Origin: Lachnospiraceae bacterium
GTDB lineage: Bacteria; Bacillota; Clostridia; Lachnospirales; Lachnospiraceae
Direction: 5' to 3'
Length of the DNA stretch: 63,805 nt
NCBI GenBank assembly: GCA_015057435.1
Contig: SVEJ01000013.1
Coordinates: forward strand, 1-63,805
Shown here: positions 45,954 to 55,158 of the stretch, in pieces
Layout: each line of letters starts with the position of its first letter
Numbering within the stretch: the first letter of the stretch is position 1
Translations under genes and position numbers: made by a program
Notes under the pieces: model-generated
Database searches by the model: none
What the model was told of the DNA's origin: nothing
The model's input: only the letters and a program-made list of their open reading frames with translations

Positions 45954-46937
45954 TCAATTGCTGCTTGTGGTTGTGACAAGCATCACAACCGTTAACGTTG
46001 TAAGCATTGCTGTATACTCTGCGATAATTGTCGCAATAGCGTTGTTCAACATCGTCATCTGCACATTACTGTCATCCTGTTCATATTGATTCATAACCAA
46101 CATCGTTGCATACATCAATCTCTGATGTGAATCTACACCAAAGACTCCAAAGCCCTTTTGTTGTTTCAAATAGTCATCCACTTCAATAATGTTTGCCAAC
46201 CACGCTTCTTTTTCAATTCCCATCATATACATACTGCCGTACATAACAATTCCATTGTTGTCAAAACGCTTTTTCTTTTCTTTAAATGCTGCATCTAATT
46301 CCAAAATGGCGTCACATTTTTTTGCTGTTTCTTCTCTATCCATCGCTAAGACATGACTCAAAGTCTGCAATCCATCTGTCGCACCGAATTTCTTCTTCAA
46401 CATTTCGTAACAAGCTTCCATCTCTTTTAGCAACCACTCTTCCGGCAGTTCTGACATGGCCATCAAAACTGCAAAGGACATATCTTCTTCTCCTGTTAAA
46501 AACGGATGATTCTTTTTCATCTGTGTATAGATTCTCTGCGCACTTGCCAATACCTGTTCCCAGCGAAGTACATCCACATGGTCAACCAACAACATTGATG
46601 CCAATGCTGCAAATGCGGAACCCGACATTTTGTACTTCTTGAGCATGTCATATGCCCGGACAGTCTTCTCAAGATAATCTGACGCATCATCAGACATTGC
46701 CATCTTCGTAATCAGCACCAGTTCTCCATAACTTCTCAAACTCGAAAAGGCCCCTACCTTTCCCTTCAAAAGTTTTCTGCATTCTTTCATCTTCTGGGTA
46801 TCCACTTTCTGATCGTTTTGCGCATATATCATTGCACACACCGGCATAATAATTGCACTATCCCACGCAAAATCCTTATCTAACTTATTCTTGTTCTCCA
46901 CAAACAACTGACATTTCTCTTGTAACTTCTGATCCAT
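45954..46937 (-). CDS. DUF4003-like soluble protein
   Basis: A 327-residue mainly helical protein (KCQLFVENKNKLDKDFAWDS, then SFAVLMAMSELPEEWLLKEM). The layout matches DUF4003 proteins as I recall them, many of which adjoin ABC or regulatory genes; I could not verify this by search. No enzyme motif or signal is seen. It ends with a hydrophobic Thr/Val stretch (LTTLTVVMLVTTTSS). It is the first gene of the transcript starting near 47028, followed by the GntR gene. Confidence 0.75.
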   Translation of the reverse strand: MDQKLQEKCQLFVENKNKLDKDFAWDSAIIMPVCAMIYAQNDQKVDTQKMKECRKLLKGKVGAFSSLRSYGELVLITKMAMSDDASDYLEKTVRAYDMLKKYKMSGSAFAALASMLLVDHVDVLRWEQVLASAQRIYTQMKKNHPFLTGEEDMSFAVLMAMSELPEEWLLKEMEACYEMLKKKFGATDGLQTLSHVLAMDREETAKKCDAILELDAAFKEKKKRFDNNGIVMYGSMYMMGIEKEAWLANIIEVDDYLKQQKGFGVFGVDSHQRLMYATMLVMNQYEQDDSNVQMTMLNNAIATIIAEYTAMLTTLTVVMLVTTTSSN

Positions 46938-47034
46938 ATCTTCTTCCTCTCTTCCTTCCTGAATATATCTGTTTGCATTTGTTTACCAAATCATAAACCT
47001 TGAATATAACAGCGCTCCAACTGTTTATATGTTA

Positions 47035-47063
47035 TATATACAGCAATAACAGTTAAATGTCAA
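47035..47063 (-). promoter_or_regulatory. Promoter of the DUF4003-like/GntR/ABC operon
   Basis: On the minus strand TTGACA (47058-47063), a 17-bp spacer and TATATA (47035-47040). The -10 lies in TGTATATATAACA, similar to the palindrome at 6493-6506. The leader to the start at 46937 is about 90 nt. Confidence 0.75.
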
Positions 47064-47083
47064 TAGAAAAATTCAAAAAAATA

Positions 47084-47101
47084 AGACAGCTTACGCTGTC
47101 T
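47084..47101 (-). terminator. Rho-independent terminator after the EF-hand-like gene
   Basis: A 7-bp stem (AGACAGC 47084-47090, loop TTAC, 47095-47101). On the minus strand it is followed by TTATTTTTTT. It separates the upstream gene from the next promoter. Confidence 0.75.
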
Positions 47102-47116
47102 CTTTTCATACAACCG

Positions 47117-47179
47117 CTACCTATATATGTGCAGTGTTTTCGCCCATGCAATAACGAAAACACTGCACTGATATGGTAG
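47117..47179. other. Extended hairpin without a T-run in the 46938-47256 intergenic region
   Basis: A perfect 12-bp stem (GCAGTGTTTTCG 47131-47142 with 47155-47166) and a 12-nt loop. The pairing continues outward imperfectly to 47117 and 47179 (CTAC/GTAG ends). No T-run follows on either strand, so it is not a simple terminator. The 319-bp gap also holds a promoter (47035-47063) and a terminator (47084-47101); 47180-47256 shows nothing clear. Confidence 0.6.
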
Positions 47180-47256
47180 TCCTTCTGTTACTATGTCAAG
47201 GGGTTCATCTACCCTTGCAATTCAATTTTTCACGGTAAAAACCTTCACCTTATGCC

Positions 47257-48492
47257 CTATACCGCCAGATCCACATGCTGTACAGTACCAACCGTTCCGC
47301 TTTCTCTTAAGAATACACCGGTCTTTTGTACAACCGCATTGGTCTTATTACTCGCATCATTGAGATGAAATTGGGTATTGGCATTTCCAAGATAGATTGC
47401 GCCGACATCTGCTTTTTTCAAATCCACTAAGCTGTCATTGCCCTCTGCATCTTTTGTCCAAACCTTTAATCTCTCAAATATTGTGTCGTTCTCATCAATC
47501 CAGCCATTGCCGTCTTCGTCATATCGCGCAAGGTCGGCAAATCCGTCACCGGACTTCGTTCCGAACAACTCCGAACCGTCATTGATGGTTCCGTCTCCAT
47601 TCTTATCATAGGCCAAGAATCCACTGCCTCGCCCTAATGAAGATATCTCTTCCTTGTCTCCGTCTGCGTCCAAATCAAAGAAGAATTTCTGATCAGAAAC
47701 GGATGCACTCCCCGCTTCTAAGTTAATAACTAACGGATCCGTCAACACGACATTCTCCACAGAAGATTCCAAAAAGGAACCTACAAAGCCTCTGGACATT
47801 TCCATCTCCACACCAAAGTCAATTTCTCTTCCATCCGCTGTTTTCACAATTCCTGTAGCAGAAAATGATACACTTTCTTGCTCCATTACGAAACCACTTT
47901 TCTCCGTGTGTCTCACCCAAGCCGTCGCTCCGCCACCTGACGATGCACCTGTTCTACTTAAGACACCTTCTGATAAAGAGATAGCACCCGCACTCCGAAG
48001 ATCTATGACATTCACATTCTGCGAAAGTGCGAAGGTCTGACCCGCTCTTTTAACACTCGCTCCAAAATGTCTGTCTTCCTCGCAGATATCCTCGACCTTC
48101 ATACTACGAATTCTTCCGGCATAGAATCCACCTTCACCACTTCGCATAGCCTTAAGCATTTGCAAAATACGACGCAAGGTTTTCAACATGCCATCCTCCT
48201 CCGTACTCACGTTAGAAGCAACCGGCGGCGTTTCCTCGGACTTTTGCAGCATATGTGCCATCGCTGCCTGATCTCCTCGGTCTTTACGTTGCTGTTTCTC
48301 TTGCTCTTTCAATTGTTCCAATAGTGATTGGGATTCTTTGGAGATTGATACATCAGCAGGCTGATTTTCCAGGGATTCCTGAAGTTCCTTCCACTTAGAC
48401 GCAGACATGGTAACGGACTCCACCCTAGTCTCCTGATACTTGCTATAGTGTCGATTGCCCGACAACGCTACAGCACTCTCGTTGATTTTCAT
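47257..48492 (-). CDS. EF-hand-like calcium-binding protein without signal peptide
   Basis: About 411 residues. Near residues 275-345 are three Asp-rich loops typical of EF-hand/dockerin calcium sites: DLDADGDKEE, DKNGDGTINDGSELFG and DEDGNGWIDENDTIFE. Ahead of them is a Glu/Lys-rich helical part and a Gly-rich beta region. No signal peptide or anchor is visible, yet such loops usually bind calcium outside the cell. Start 48492 (MKINESAVALSG) has AAAGGAG about 11 nt upstream; the open frame to 48624 has no such site. Function unknown. Confidence 0.8.
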   Translation of the reverse strand: MKINESAVALSGNRHYSKYQETRVESVTMSASKWKELQESLENQPADVSISKESQSLLEQLKEQEKQQRKDRGDQAAMAHMLQKSEETPPVASNVSTEEDGMLKTLRRILQMLKAMRSGEGGFYAGRIRSMKVEDICEEDRHFGASVKRAGQTFALSQNVNVIDLRSAGAISLSEGVLSRTGASSGGGATAWVRHTEKSGFVMEQESVSFSATGIVKTADGREIDFGVEMEMSRGFVGSFLESSVENVVLTDPLVINLEAGSASVSDQKFFFDLDADGDKEEISSLGRGSGFLAYDKNGDGTINDGSELFGTKSGDGFADLARYDEDGNGWIDENDTIFERLKVWTKDAEGNDSLVDLKKADVGAIYLGNANTQFHLNDASNKTNAVVQKTGVFLRESGTVGTVQHVDLAV

Positions 48493-48596
48493 GGTACTCA
48501 ACTCCTTTCTTTTCCATGAAACACATAGATTCTTGAAAGGGTATAAGCTGTTGCATATCCTTATGCCAACAGACGTCTTATAAAAACAAAAAAGCA

Positions 48597-48616
48597 GCAG
48601 AGCATCCATGTTCTGC
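48597..48616 (-). terminator. Terminator after the ybaK-type gene
   Basis: A short stem (GCAGA/TCTGC plus a few inner pairs, 48597-48616) that on the minus strand is followed after GCTGC by TTTTTTG. It lies between the deacylase gene and the EF-hand-like gene. Confidence 0.65.
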
Positions 48617-48706
48617 CACTTCACCCTTTCATATTGTATATCGGAAACACCTTACAAAAAGTTAATATATATTTTGCTATTTTCTTAACAAATTATGTTA
48701 TATCAT

Positions 48707-49201
48707 TTATTCTTCCGAAATCGATACAATTACATTGGCAAATCGCCCATTTACGACCTTGGCCAAATCCAACGGATTCATAATAATCTGTACACCAAGC
48801 TTCCCGCCGCTGATAATAATCTCATCAAAATTTTGCGCACTTTCTTCAATTACTGTTGGATATAACTTCTTCATTCCAAGCGGTGTACACCCGCCGCGAA
48901 TATATCCTGTTACTGCATTGATATCCTTCACATGAATCATTTCTACCGACTTCTCACCCACAATCTTGGCAGCCTTTTTGAAATCAATCTCCTTGTCAAC
49001 AGGAATCGCAAATACGTAATACCCTCCGCTTTTCCCGACTGTGACCAAGGTTTTGAATGATTGCTCATAAGCCTGTCCGTTCTTATCAGCAATCTGCATA
49101 CCGTCTATGAATTCATCGCATTCGTAATTGTTAACCTGATAGTTCACTTTGTTTCTATCTAAGATTCGCATCGCATTGGTTTTATTTTCCTTCTTCGCCA
49201 T
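48707..49201 (-). CDS. ybaK: Cys-tRNA(Pro)/Cys-tRNA(Cys) deacylase family (YbaK/EbsC)
   Basis: A 164-residue trans-editing enzyme that hydrolyses Cys mischarged to tRNA(Pro). The family core is seen in SFKTLVTVGKSGGYYVFAIP, the Lys-containing DKEIDFKKAAKIVGEKSVEM, and YIRGGCTPLGMKKLYP with the conserved Gly-Gly-x-x-Pro. Length is typical. It lies downstream of an aminotransferase gene on the same strand but separated by a terminator. The symbol follows the E. coli homologue. Confidence 0.92.
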   Translation of the reverse strand: MAKKENKTNAMRILDRNKVNYQVNNYECDEFIDGMQIADKNGQAYEQSFKTLVTVGKSGGYYVFAIPVDKEIDFKKAAKIVGEKSVEMIHVKDINAVTGYIRGGCTPLGMKKLYPTVIEESAQNFDEIIISGGKLGVQIIMNPLDLAKVVNGRFANVIVSISEE

Positions 49202-49270
49202 CTAGAATCTCCTCTCTATAATAATGCAATCTCATCCTCTTCCTAATGGCATCCTTTTTCTAATTGAAAA

Positions 49271-49295
49271 GTGAGCAAGCCAAACACTTGCTCAC
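49271..49295 (-). terminator. Rho-independent terminator after the aminotransferase gene
   Basis: A perfect 9-bp stem (GTGAGCAAG 49271-49279 with 49287-49295) and a 7-nt loop. On the minus strand it is followed by TTTTC. It follows the stop at 49338. Confidence 0.75.
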
Positions 49296-49337
49296 CAAAT
49301 CATCTATATCACTCAATTCTTTCAAATCATGTATGGA

Positions 49338-50624
49338 TTACATAGTTTCCAAAAGCTTCTCTACACTGACAAGTTTTACACAAAGTGCAAATAACTTCGC
49401 TGCTTCGTGCATCTCCTCCGGTGTTGGGAAAGATGGAGCTATACGAATGTTGCTATCCTTTGGATCCTTTCCGTATGGATAAGTAGCACCTGCACCTGTC
49501 ATAATCACACCTGCATCCTTACACTTAGCAACAATCTCCTTCGCGCAACCTTCCATCGCATCAAAAGAAATGAAGTAACCGCCTCTTGGTTCAATCCATG
49601 TACCAATTTCAAGACCTGCTAATTCTTCATTCAACACATCAAGCACAGCCTCAAACTTCGGGCGCATAAGCTGCGCATGTTTCTTCATATGTTCCTTCAA
49701 TCCATCAACGTTCTTGAAAAAGTGTGCATGACGAAGCTGATTAATCTTATCATGTCCAATCGTCTGAATTGTCATCTGGCTCATAATAAACTTGACATTT
49801 TCCAAAGACGATGCAATCGCAGATACACCGGAACCCGGAAAACTAATCTTAGAAGTCGATGCAAAAATGTATACCATATTCGGATTGCCTGCCTTCTCAC
49901 ACTCTTCTAAAATATTCAATATTTCATCTTGCTTATCCTCATATAAATGATGAATACAATATGCGTTATCCCAATAAATACGGAAATCTTCTGCAGCAGG
50001 TTTCAAGTTTGCAAAACGTTTCACAACCTCATCAGAATAAGAAATTCCTGTTGGATTGGAATACTTTGGCACACACCAGATTCCCTTCACTGCATCATCA
50101 TTGTTCACATACTGCTCTACCATATCCATATCCGGACCATCCTCATATAGAGGAACCGGAATCATTTCAATTCCAAAATATTCTGTAATTGCAAAATGTC
50201 TGTCATATCCCGGAACAGGGCATAGGAATTTCACCTTGTCTAGCTTACACCATGGCGTAGAACCATTCACACCCTTCACCATAGAACGAGAAACTGTATC
50301 ATACATGATGTTCAGACTGGAATTACCACATACAATCACATTATCTTTTTGCACCGACATCATATCAGCCATCAATCTTCTGCATTCACCGATACCATCT
50401 AAATCACCATAGTTACGTGTATCATTACCTAACATTGTATGCATATCAGAAGAACTGTTAATCACATCCAACATTGGCATTGCAAGCTCTAACTGAGATA
50501 CACCAGGCTTACCTCTGGCCATATTAAGCTGTAATCCCTTCGCCTGTGCATCTTTATATTCCTGTGTCAGTTCCTCTTTCATCACTAACAACTCGGCTTT
50601 GGTTAATTCTTTTAACGGTTTCAT
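49338..50624 (-). CDS. PLP-dependent aminotransferase, aspartate aminotransferase subgroup (MocR-like domain)
   Basis: A 428-residue aminotransferase of the Asp-type subclass 1c. Seen are CGNSSLNIMYDTV, VPKYSNPTGISYS, YWDNAYCIHHLY (cofactor-pyridine Asp) and the Schiff-base Lys in FASTSKISFPGSGVSAI. It starts with a helical lead KELTKAELLVMKEELTQEY characteristic of the group and begins its core LNMARGKPGV. It probably converts aspartate and 2-oxoglutarate; exact substrate is not proven. The ribosome binding site is a GGAGG sequence close to the start. Confidence 0.9.
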   Translation of the reverse strand: MKPLKELTKAELLVMKEELTQEYKDAQAKGLQLNMARGKPGVSQLELAMPMLDVINSSSDMHTMLGNDTRNYGDLDGIGECRRLMADMMSVQKDNVIVCGNSSLNIMYDTVSRSMVKGVNGSTPWCKLDKVKFLCPVPGYDRHFAITEYFGIEMIPVPLYEDGPDMDMVEQYVNNDDAVKGIWCVPKYSNPTGISYSDEVVKRFANLKPAAEDFRIYWDNAYCIHHLYEDKQDEILNILEECEKAGNPNMVYIFASTSKISFPGSGVSAIASSLENVKFIMSQMTIQTIGHDKINQLRHAHFFKNVDGLKEHMKKHAQLMRPKFEAVLDVLNEELAGLEIGTWIEPRGGYFISFDAMEGCAKEIVAKCKDAGVIMTGAGATYPYGKDPKDSNIRIAPSFPTPEEMHEAAKLFALCVKLVSVEKLLETM

Positions 50625-50795
50625 CTATGGACCTCCTTCACTTTACAAAGTGCTTCTATATCTTTAAAAAAAATAATAATCTTATGTATAATATCACAAA
50701 AACCTGCCTAATGGAAGTTTTTTGTTCTCCTTTTTACATTTCATGTCATCATCATAACATTTCCATTAAAAAAAGCAAACTTATCACATTCTCTC

Positions 50796-50824
50796 TTGTA
50801 TTTCTTGCCAAACTAGAATATAAT
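50796..50824 (+). promoter_or_regulatory. Candidate promoter of the small plus-strand ORF
   Basis: TTGTAT, a 17-bp spacer and a consensus TATAAT (about 50819-50824) lie 36 bp upstream of the ATG at 50860. In the 50625-50859 gap nothing else was seen. Confidence 0.5.
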
Positions 50825-50859
50825 AACTAAAATCAAAGTTTTTTAAAAGGTGGCTAATT

Positions 50860-51021
50860 ATGTATATGATCAAACACTTCATTCAATCCATCAATTTGTA
50901 TATCAAAAAGCAAACAACGCAGTCTGTTCACGTCATCGGATTTGCCGAAGAATGGCAAGTCTTATCAGACGCTGCAATAGATTCAATTCGCATGCAGATT
51001 GATGCACTATCCGCATCATAA
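50860..51021 (+). CDS. Small protein of 53 residues, unknown
   Basis: A plus-strand frame starting MYMIKHFIQSINLYIKK and ending IDALSAS. An AAAGGTGG ribosome binding site lies at 6 nt, and a TATAAT promoter lies upstream. No membrane helix; the middle has VHVIGFAEEWQVLSDAAID. It is alone on the plus strand between two minus-strand operons. I recognise no family. Support is from signals and not from homology. Confidence 0.55.
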   Translation: MYMIKHFIQSINLYIKKQTTQSVHVIGFAEEWQVLSDAAIDSIRMQIDALSAS

Positions 51022-51031
51022 CAACAAACAA

Positions 51032-51667
51032 TTATCCTTGTTTTTTTCCTGTCAGATAATATACTGCTAACGCTGTACGATGTGATAGGTTTTCCTTCGC
51101 AAGAATAGATGTAATATAATTCTTGACTGTACCTTCCGTAATGAAAAGCTTGTTGGCAATCTCTTTGTTAGATAAACCGTCTGCTACAGCTTTGATAATA
51201 TCCATCTCACGGGCAGTATAACCGTCTTCGCAAAATCCGCTTGCTTTCATATCCGTACTCTTTGCAAGATTTTCTAATATAGCATCCTCCATAACACCCG
51301 TACCGTTATATACAGATTTGATCATCTGTTTCAGATGCTCCGGTGTATGATTCTTAATCAGATATCCTTTCGCTCCGTTTTTCAATGCCTGTTGCACCAA
51401 CTCATCATCATCAAACGTGGTGAGAATCAACACTTTCCCCAATTCATGCTCCACAATATACTTCGTCGCTTCAATTCCATCCATCTCCGGCATCTGAATA
51501 TCCATAAGAAAAATGTCCGGCGCATGCTCGTTGGCAAGTGCAATCGCCTCTTTGCCATTTTTCGCACAACCAAGCACTTCAAAATCATCATCCACATCCA
51601 GAATAATCCGCATTCCATCTCTGACAAAATCACTGTCATCTGCAATAATTACCTTTATCTTGTCCAT
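51032..51667 (-). CDS. NarL/LuxR-family response regulator
   Basis: A 211-residue regulator. The receiver domain (1-120) has IIADDSDFVRDGMR, the phospho-acceptor Asp in DIFLMDIQMPEMDGIEA and the Lys in KGYLIKN. The C-terminal LuxR helix-turn-helix starts YTAREMDIIKAVADGLSNKE. It pairs with the histidine kinase gene 14 bp upstream on the same strand. It probably activates the ABC operon at 52823-55920, of which these are the last two genes. Confidence 0.95.
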   Translation of the reverse strand: MDKIKVIIADDSDFVRDGMRIILDVDDDFEVLGCAKNGKEAIALANEHAPDIFLMDIQMPEMDGIEATKYIVEHELGKVLILTTFDDDELVQQALKNGAKGYLIKNHTPEHLKQMIKSVYNGTGVMEDAILENLAKSTDMKASGFCEDGYTAREMDIIKAVADGLSNKEIANKLFITEGTVKNYITSILAKENLSHRTALAVYYLTGKKQG

Positions 51668-51681
51668 ACAGCCACACCTTC

Positions 51682-52809
51682 CTATAACGGTAACAACATA
51701 TTAATTGTAAACCCTGCTTCTGATTCAAAATCTAAAATTCCATTCACTTCTCTTACTCGTTTTCTCATTCCGGAAATACCCATTCCGTCAACAATTTCTT
51801 CACATCCGATACCGTTGTCAGATATACTGCAGCGTATCATTTGATTCAGTACATGGATGCTGATTCTTATCTTGCTGCATTTCGCATATTTCATAGAATT
51901 GGATACCGCTTCGTACGCATTATCCAAAACAACTTCCAGATATTTTTCAGGAATATCCTTCAATTCACCCTCTACAGTCAGCTCAGCCTCTACGCCTTTT
52001 GCCCGACAATCTTCACACAGCTTTTCTAACTGTAATACGGCAAGCTTATATTTTTTCGGACGTTCTTTCCTAAGAATCAACCGAATCTCATCCATCCCGC
52101 TGCGCAACTGATCAATTACAGCCTGTATCATTTTCTTAGAAGCTTCCGGTTCTTTTTCCATCAACACCTTCACCGCTTCTAACTGATATACCGAACCGTT
52201 AATATTATGTCCCAACTTATCATGCAATGTCTGAGACAATTCTGCACGCTCTTCTAACATCTGATTCTCTGCCATCAGATAGCTCTTCCGAACCTCTTCC
52301 TGCATTTCATGCTCTATGCGGTTCATGTTATGCTTCAACGTTTGTTCTGCAATCGTATCTTCTTTGGTTTGTTTCCGATAGGTTTCCACAACAAAATCAT
52401 GTTGCCAATAAATGATTCCAATCATAATTGCAATCATAAAAGAAACAAAATCCTCTGTGTTCCCGGGTATAAAAGCAAACCCCAACGGGACACAATAGAA
52501 AAACATCCGTGGTTTCCAATAAGAAACCATCTCATAACCCAGATACACACCAAGCAATGAAAATGCTGTGTTCACATTCAAGAGAATAAAAATCCACAAG
52601 ACGCAAGCTATTCCCAGAAAAATGAGTTGGTATCGACGTCCCACCAATTCCTTACCGGCAATTGCGCCGATAAATAACGCAAGAAGCAGGAGCACCCCTG
52701 CAGATGCCCCTGTCAATACTGACTGAGATAAAATAATATATCCTTCTAATAACAACAATAATGCAATTCGTAGTAAGAGGAAATAGTGTTCCCTAAATCG
52801 CTCTCCCAT
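51682..52809 (-). CDS. Sensor histidine kinase (HisKA_3 type)
   Basis: A 375-residue kinase with six N-terminal membrane helices and little extracytoplasmic sequence, as in intramembrane-sensing kinases. The phospho-acceptor His lies in RAELSQTLHDKLGHNINGSV, and the ATP-binding N box and G1 region follow as LDNAYEAVSNSMKYA and SDNGIGCEEIVDGMGI. It partners the response regulator just downstream. Its context in an ABC-permease-permease operon suggests it detects an envelope-active antibiotic or peptide. Confidence 0.93.
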   Translation of the reverse strand: MGERFREHYFLLLRIALLLLLEGYIILSQSVLTGASAGVLLLLALFIGAIAGKELVGRRYQLIFLGIACVLWIFILLNVNTAFSLLGVYLGYEMVSYWKPRMFFYCVPLGFAFIPGNTEDFVSFMIAIMIGIIYWQHDFVVETYRKQTKEDTIAEQTLKHNMNRIEHEMQEEVRKSYLMAENQMLEERAELSQTLHDKLGHNINGSVYQLEAVKVLMEKEPEASKKMIQAVIDQLRSGMDEIRLILRKERPKKYKLAVLQLEKLCEDCRAKGVEAELTVEGELKDIPEKYLEVVLDNAYEAVSNSMKYAKCSKIRISIHVLNQMIRCSISDNGIGCEEIVDGMGISGMRKRVREVNGILDFESEAGFTINMLLPL

Positions 52810-52822
52810 AGATACATCCTTT

Positions 52823-54076
52823 CTATTCGTATCGCTTAATTTTCAGTCCTACGCTACCTACACTGATAATAACAATCAAGTAAGCTACTGTAACACATAA
52901 TATCATAGAGTAGGCACTTTTGTCCCCCACTATTAATAATTTTGACGCATCCATGAACCATTTTTGCGGCATGAGATATGAAAGCGTCTTCAACGCCTTC
53001 GTCGTATCTTCCAATGGGAAGTACAGACCTGCCAATAATGCAGATATACTCCAGATAGCAAATGCTGCATAGTTAGAACTCATAACATCTCCAAGAATCA
53101 CGCCAAGTAAAAGACTCATCGTACTAAATATCAAACCAAGCATAAACATGATGAAAAGGAATGTAATCATACTCATACCGACATCTAATCCCGGAACACA
53201 GGATAAACAAACCGCCAACACAAACGTCTGCATTAGACTGATCATGAACGCCATCACAAATTTTGCTATGAAGTAATCTCTGCTACTTACCGGTGTTAAC
53301 ATGACTCTTGTAAATACCTTGTTATTCTGTTCTTCAATCACTGAATGGGCGATACACACACCACAGAACAAGAAACCAAGGGTAATAAATGCGAACGCAT
53401 AACCAATCTGTGTATGTTGATTAATCTGTTTTTGTGTTAACTCCACGGATTTCTTACTAGAAAAATTAGTAACGCCTTTTTCAGGCAACATTTCCTGCAT
53501 CTTATGAAGTGCATCTAATATCGCTGTTGCATCATCACCTGTAATCGATTGCACCTTCTTAATTCTGACAAACAAATCCGTAAGCTCTGTTGTGAATATG
53601 TCTTTTCGCTCATCATCTGATACATCATACAACTTAATTCCGTCTGCCCATGTTCCTTTTAACACGGCTTCATCAAAATCCTCTTTCAGATAAAGCAACA
53701 TTCCGACTCTGTCATTAAATGCATCCTTTTTTGCTGCTTCATCAACTTCTTTTTCTGTCAATTCGCTCACATCAGCACGACATATCGAAAACATACCCGT
53801 TCCTGCCATTTGCTTTAACACATATTCTGATAATTCCGTATCTGAAGCATCATATACCTTTATAATGCATGCCGTTGTGTCACCTTTATAAACCGCTTTG
53901 TCGGTATAGTCATCCAACTCTAAAATCATGTTTTTATCGGAATCTTCATTATACGCGGTATAATCCATTTTTATACTTAAAACAACTGTTGATAAAACCG
54001 GAGTTGCGATCAAAAAAAACAAAAACGCTTTGTTTCTCAACAGCACTTTCAAACTCATTTTCATTAATGCAATCAT
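52823..54076 (-). CDS. ABC-2 type permease, second subunit
   Basis: About 417 residues with one N-terminal helix, a large extracytoplasmic domain of about 170 residues, and a C-terminal block of five helices (FLFCGVCIAHSVIEEQNNKV loop) typical of the ABC-2/YhgE-like family. The start ATG 54076 overlaps the TGA of the upstream permease (ATGA), implying translational coupling. Together with the other permease and ATPase it resembles the LnrLMN exporter layout. Confidence 0.88.
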   Translation of the reverse strand: MIALMKMSLKVLLRNKAFLFFLIATPVLSTVVLSIKMDYTAYNEDSDKNMILELDDYTDKAVYKGDTTACIIKVYDASDTELSEYVLKQMAGTGMFSICRADVSELTEKEVDEAAKKDAFNDRVGMLLYLKEDFDEAVLKGTWADGIKLYDVSDDERKDIFTTELTDLFVRIKKVQSITGDDATAILDALHKMQEMLPEKGVTNFSSKKSVELTQKQINQHTQIGYAFAFITLGFLFCGVCIAHSVIEEQNNKVFTRVMLTPVSSRDYFIAKFVMAFMISLMQTFVLAVCLSCVPGLDVGMSMITFLFIMFMLGLIFSTMSLLLGVILGDVMSSNYAAFAIWSISALLAGLYFPLEDTTKALKTLSYLMPQKWFMDASKLLIVGDKSAYSMILCVTVAYLIVIISVGSVGLKIKRYE

Positions 54077-55146
54077 GCTTTCCCTCTCTTTCTGATATAA
54101 CCGGCCAATATAGCTACTACAGAACAAACAGCTGTAATTGCCAGAGAATATAACACTGCACTTGTCACATAACTACTCTCACCCATACAAGAAAGCTCTA
54201 CCAATGCACGATTCCCGTGGTAAATCGGCGACATATGCTTTAACTTATCAGGTATCGTTGAAAACATATAGGTTTCAAAACTTCCTCCAAAGAATCCCAA
54301 AAACCACACAATTGTAAATTGCAAAATAATCGTAATCACCAGACTATCCGAAAGATTATAAAGCATCATTCCTAATGCGGTCGCTGCTACAATCATTAAA
54401 AATACGATACCTGCAGACAGAAGTGGTGTTCCCCAATGTATGTCATAAAGTAAAACCGTAATTCCTGTAACAATTGCCATACCGCCTGACACAGTCAAGA
54501 CAATCGGAATTGCTTTTCCAAAGAAATTTTTCAACTCAGATACATTAGACACTTGGAATCTTCTTACAATTCCATACTTCTTTTCATTACTCAAAACACC
54601 GGTTGCACATATGATGCCGCACCAGCAAAAATATACAATATAGATAATTCCGTAATAGTCTACCGAATCGATTGCCGGCATATATTCCAATTGTTCAACA
54701 GGCAACACAATATCCTCTTGTCCCTGCAACGGCAACGCTGCATCTATACCGGCCGTCATCACTTTTCCCATAAAGTATTCCAGTATATTACCCTCTGCCC
54801 CGTAGTCTTCGCTCTTATATACCATGTATTCATCTTTCGAAAAGCTTATGAAACCTGCAAGTTCATTCTTTTCCATAACATCCTGTATCTCACCTTGCGG
54901 ATATTCAGCAAAGACAATACCTGCTTCCTCACCGGCAGTTTTCAACGATTCAAGTGTCTTAACATCTACATCTTCTACTCTGTAACCTACTGAAAAATCA
55001 TCTACACTTTCGTAAGACTTCATTAATTCCGCAAATGCACTCGACAATATTGCGATAACCAATATAGGACCCAATAACATAACTGAAATGCTCCATGTAT
55101 TACGAAACATGAGTTTAAAATTGTTTTTAATCAAATAACGAATCAT
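54073..55146 (-). CDS. ABC-2 type permease, first subunit
   Basis: A 357-residue permease: N-terminal helix (STWSISVMLLGPILVIAILS region), a large extracytoplasmic domain (about residues 40-165), then six C-terminal helices, including the conserved loop GVLSNEKKYGIVRRFQVSNV. It follows the ATPase by 12 bp. Paralogous to its partner subunit but not similar in detail. The pair would form a heterodimeric exporter. Confidence 0.88.
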   Translation of the reverse strand: MIRYLIKNNFKLMFRNTWSISVMLLGPILVIAILSSAFAELMKSYESVDDFSVGYRVEDVDVKTLESLKTAGEEAGIVFAEYPQGEIQDVMEKNELAGFISFSKDEYMVYKSEDYGAEGNILEYFMGKVMTAGIDAALPLQGQEDIVLPVEQLEYMPAIDSVDYYGIIYIVYFCWCGIICATGVLSNEKKYGIVRRFQVSNVSELKNFFGKAIPIVLTVSGGMAIVTGITVLLYDIHWGTPLLSAGIVFLMIVAATALGMMLYNLSDSLVITIILQFTIVWFLGFFGGSFETYMFSTIPDKLKHMSPIYHGNRALVELSCMGESSYVTSAVLYSLAITAVCSVVAILAGYIRKRGKA

Positions 55147-55158
55147 CTCTATCCCCCA

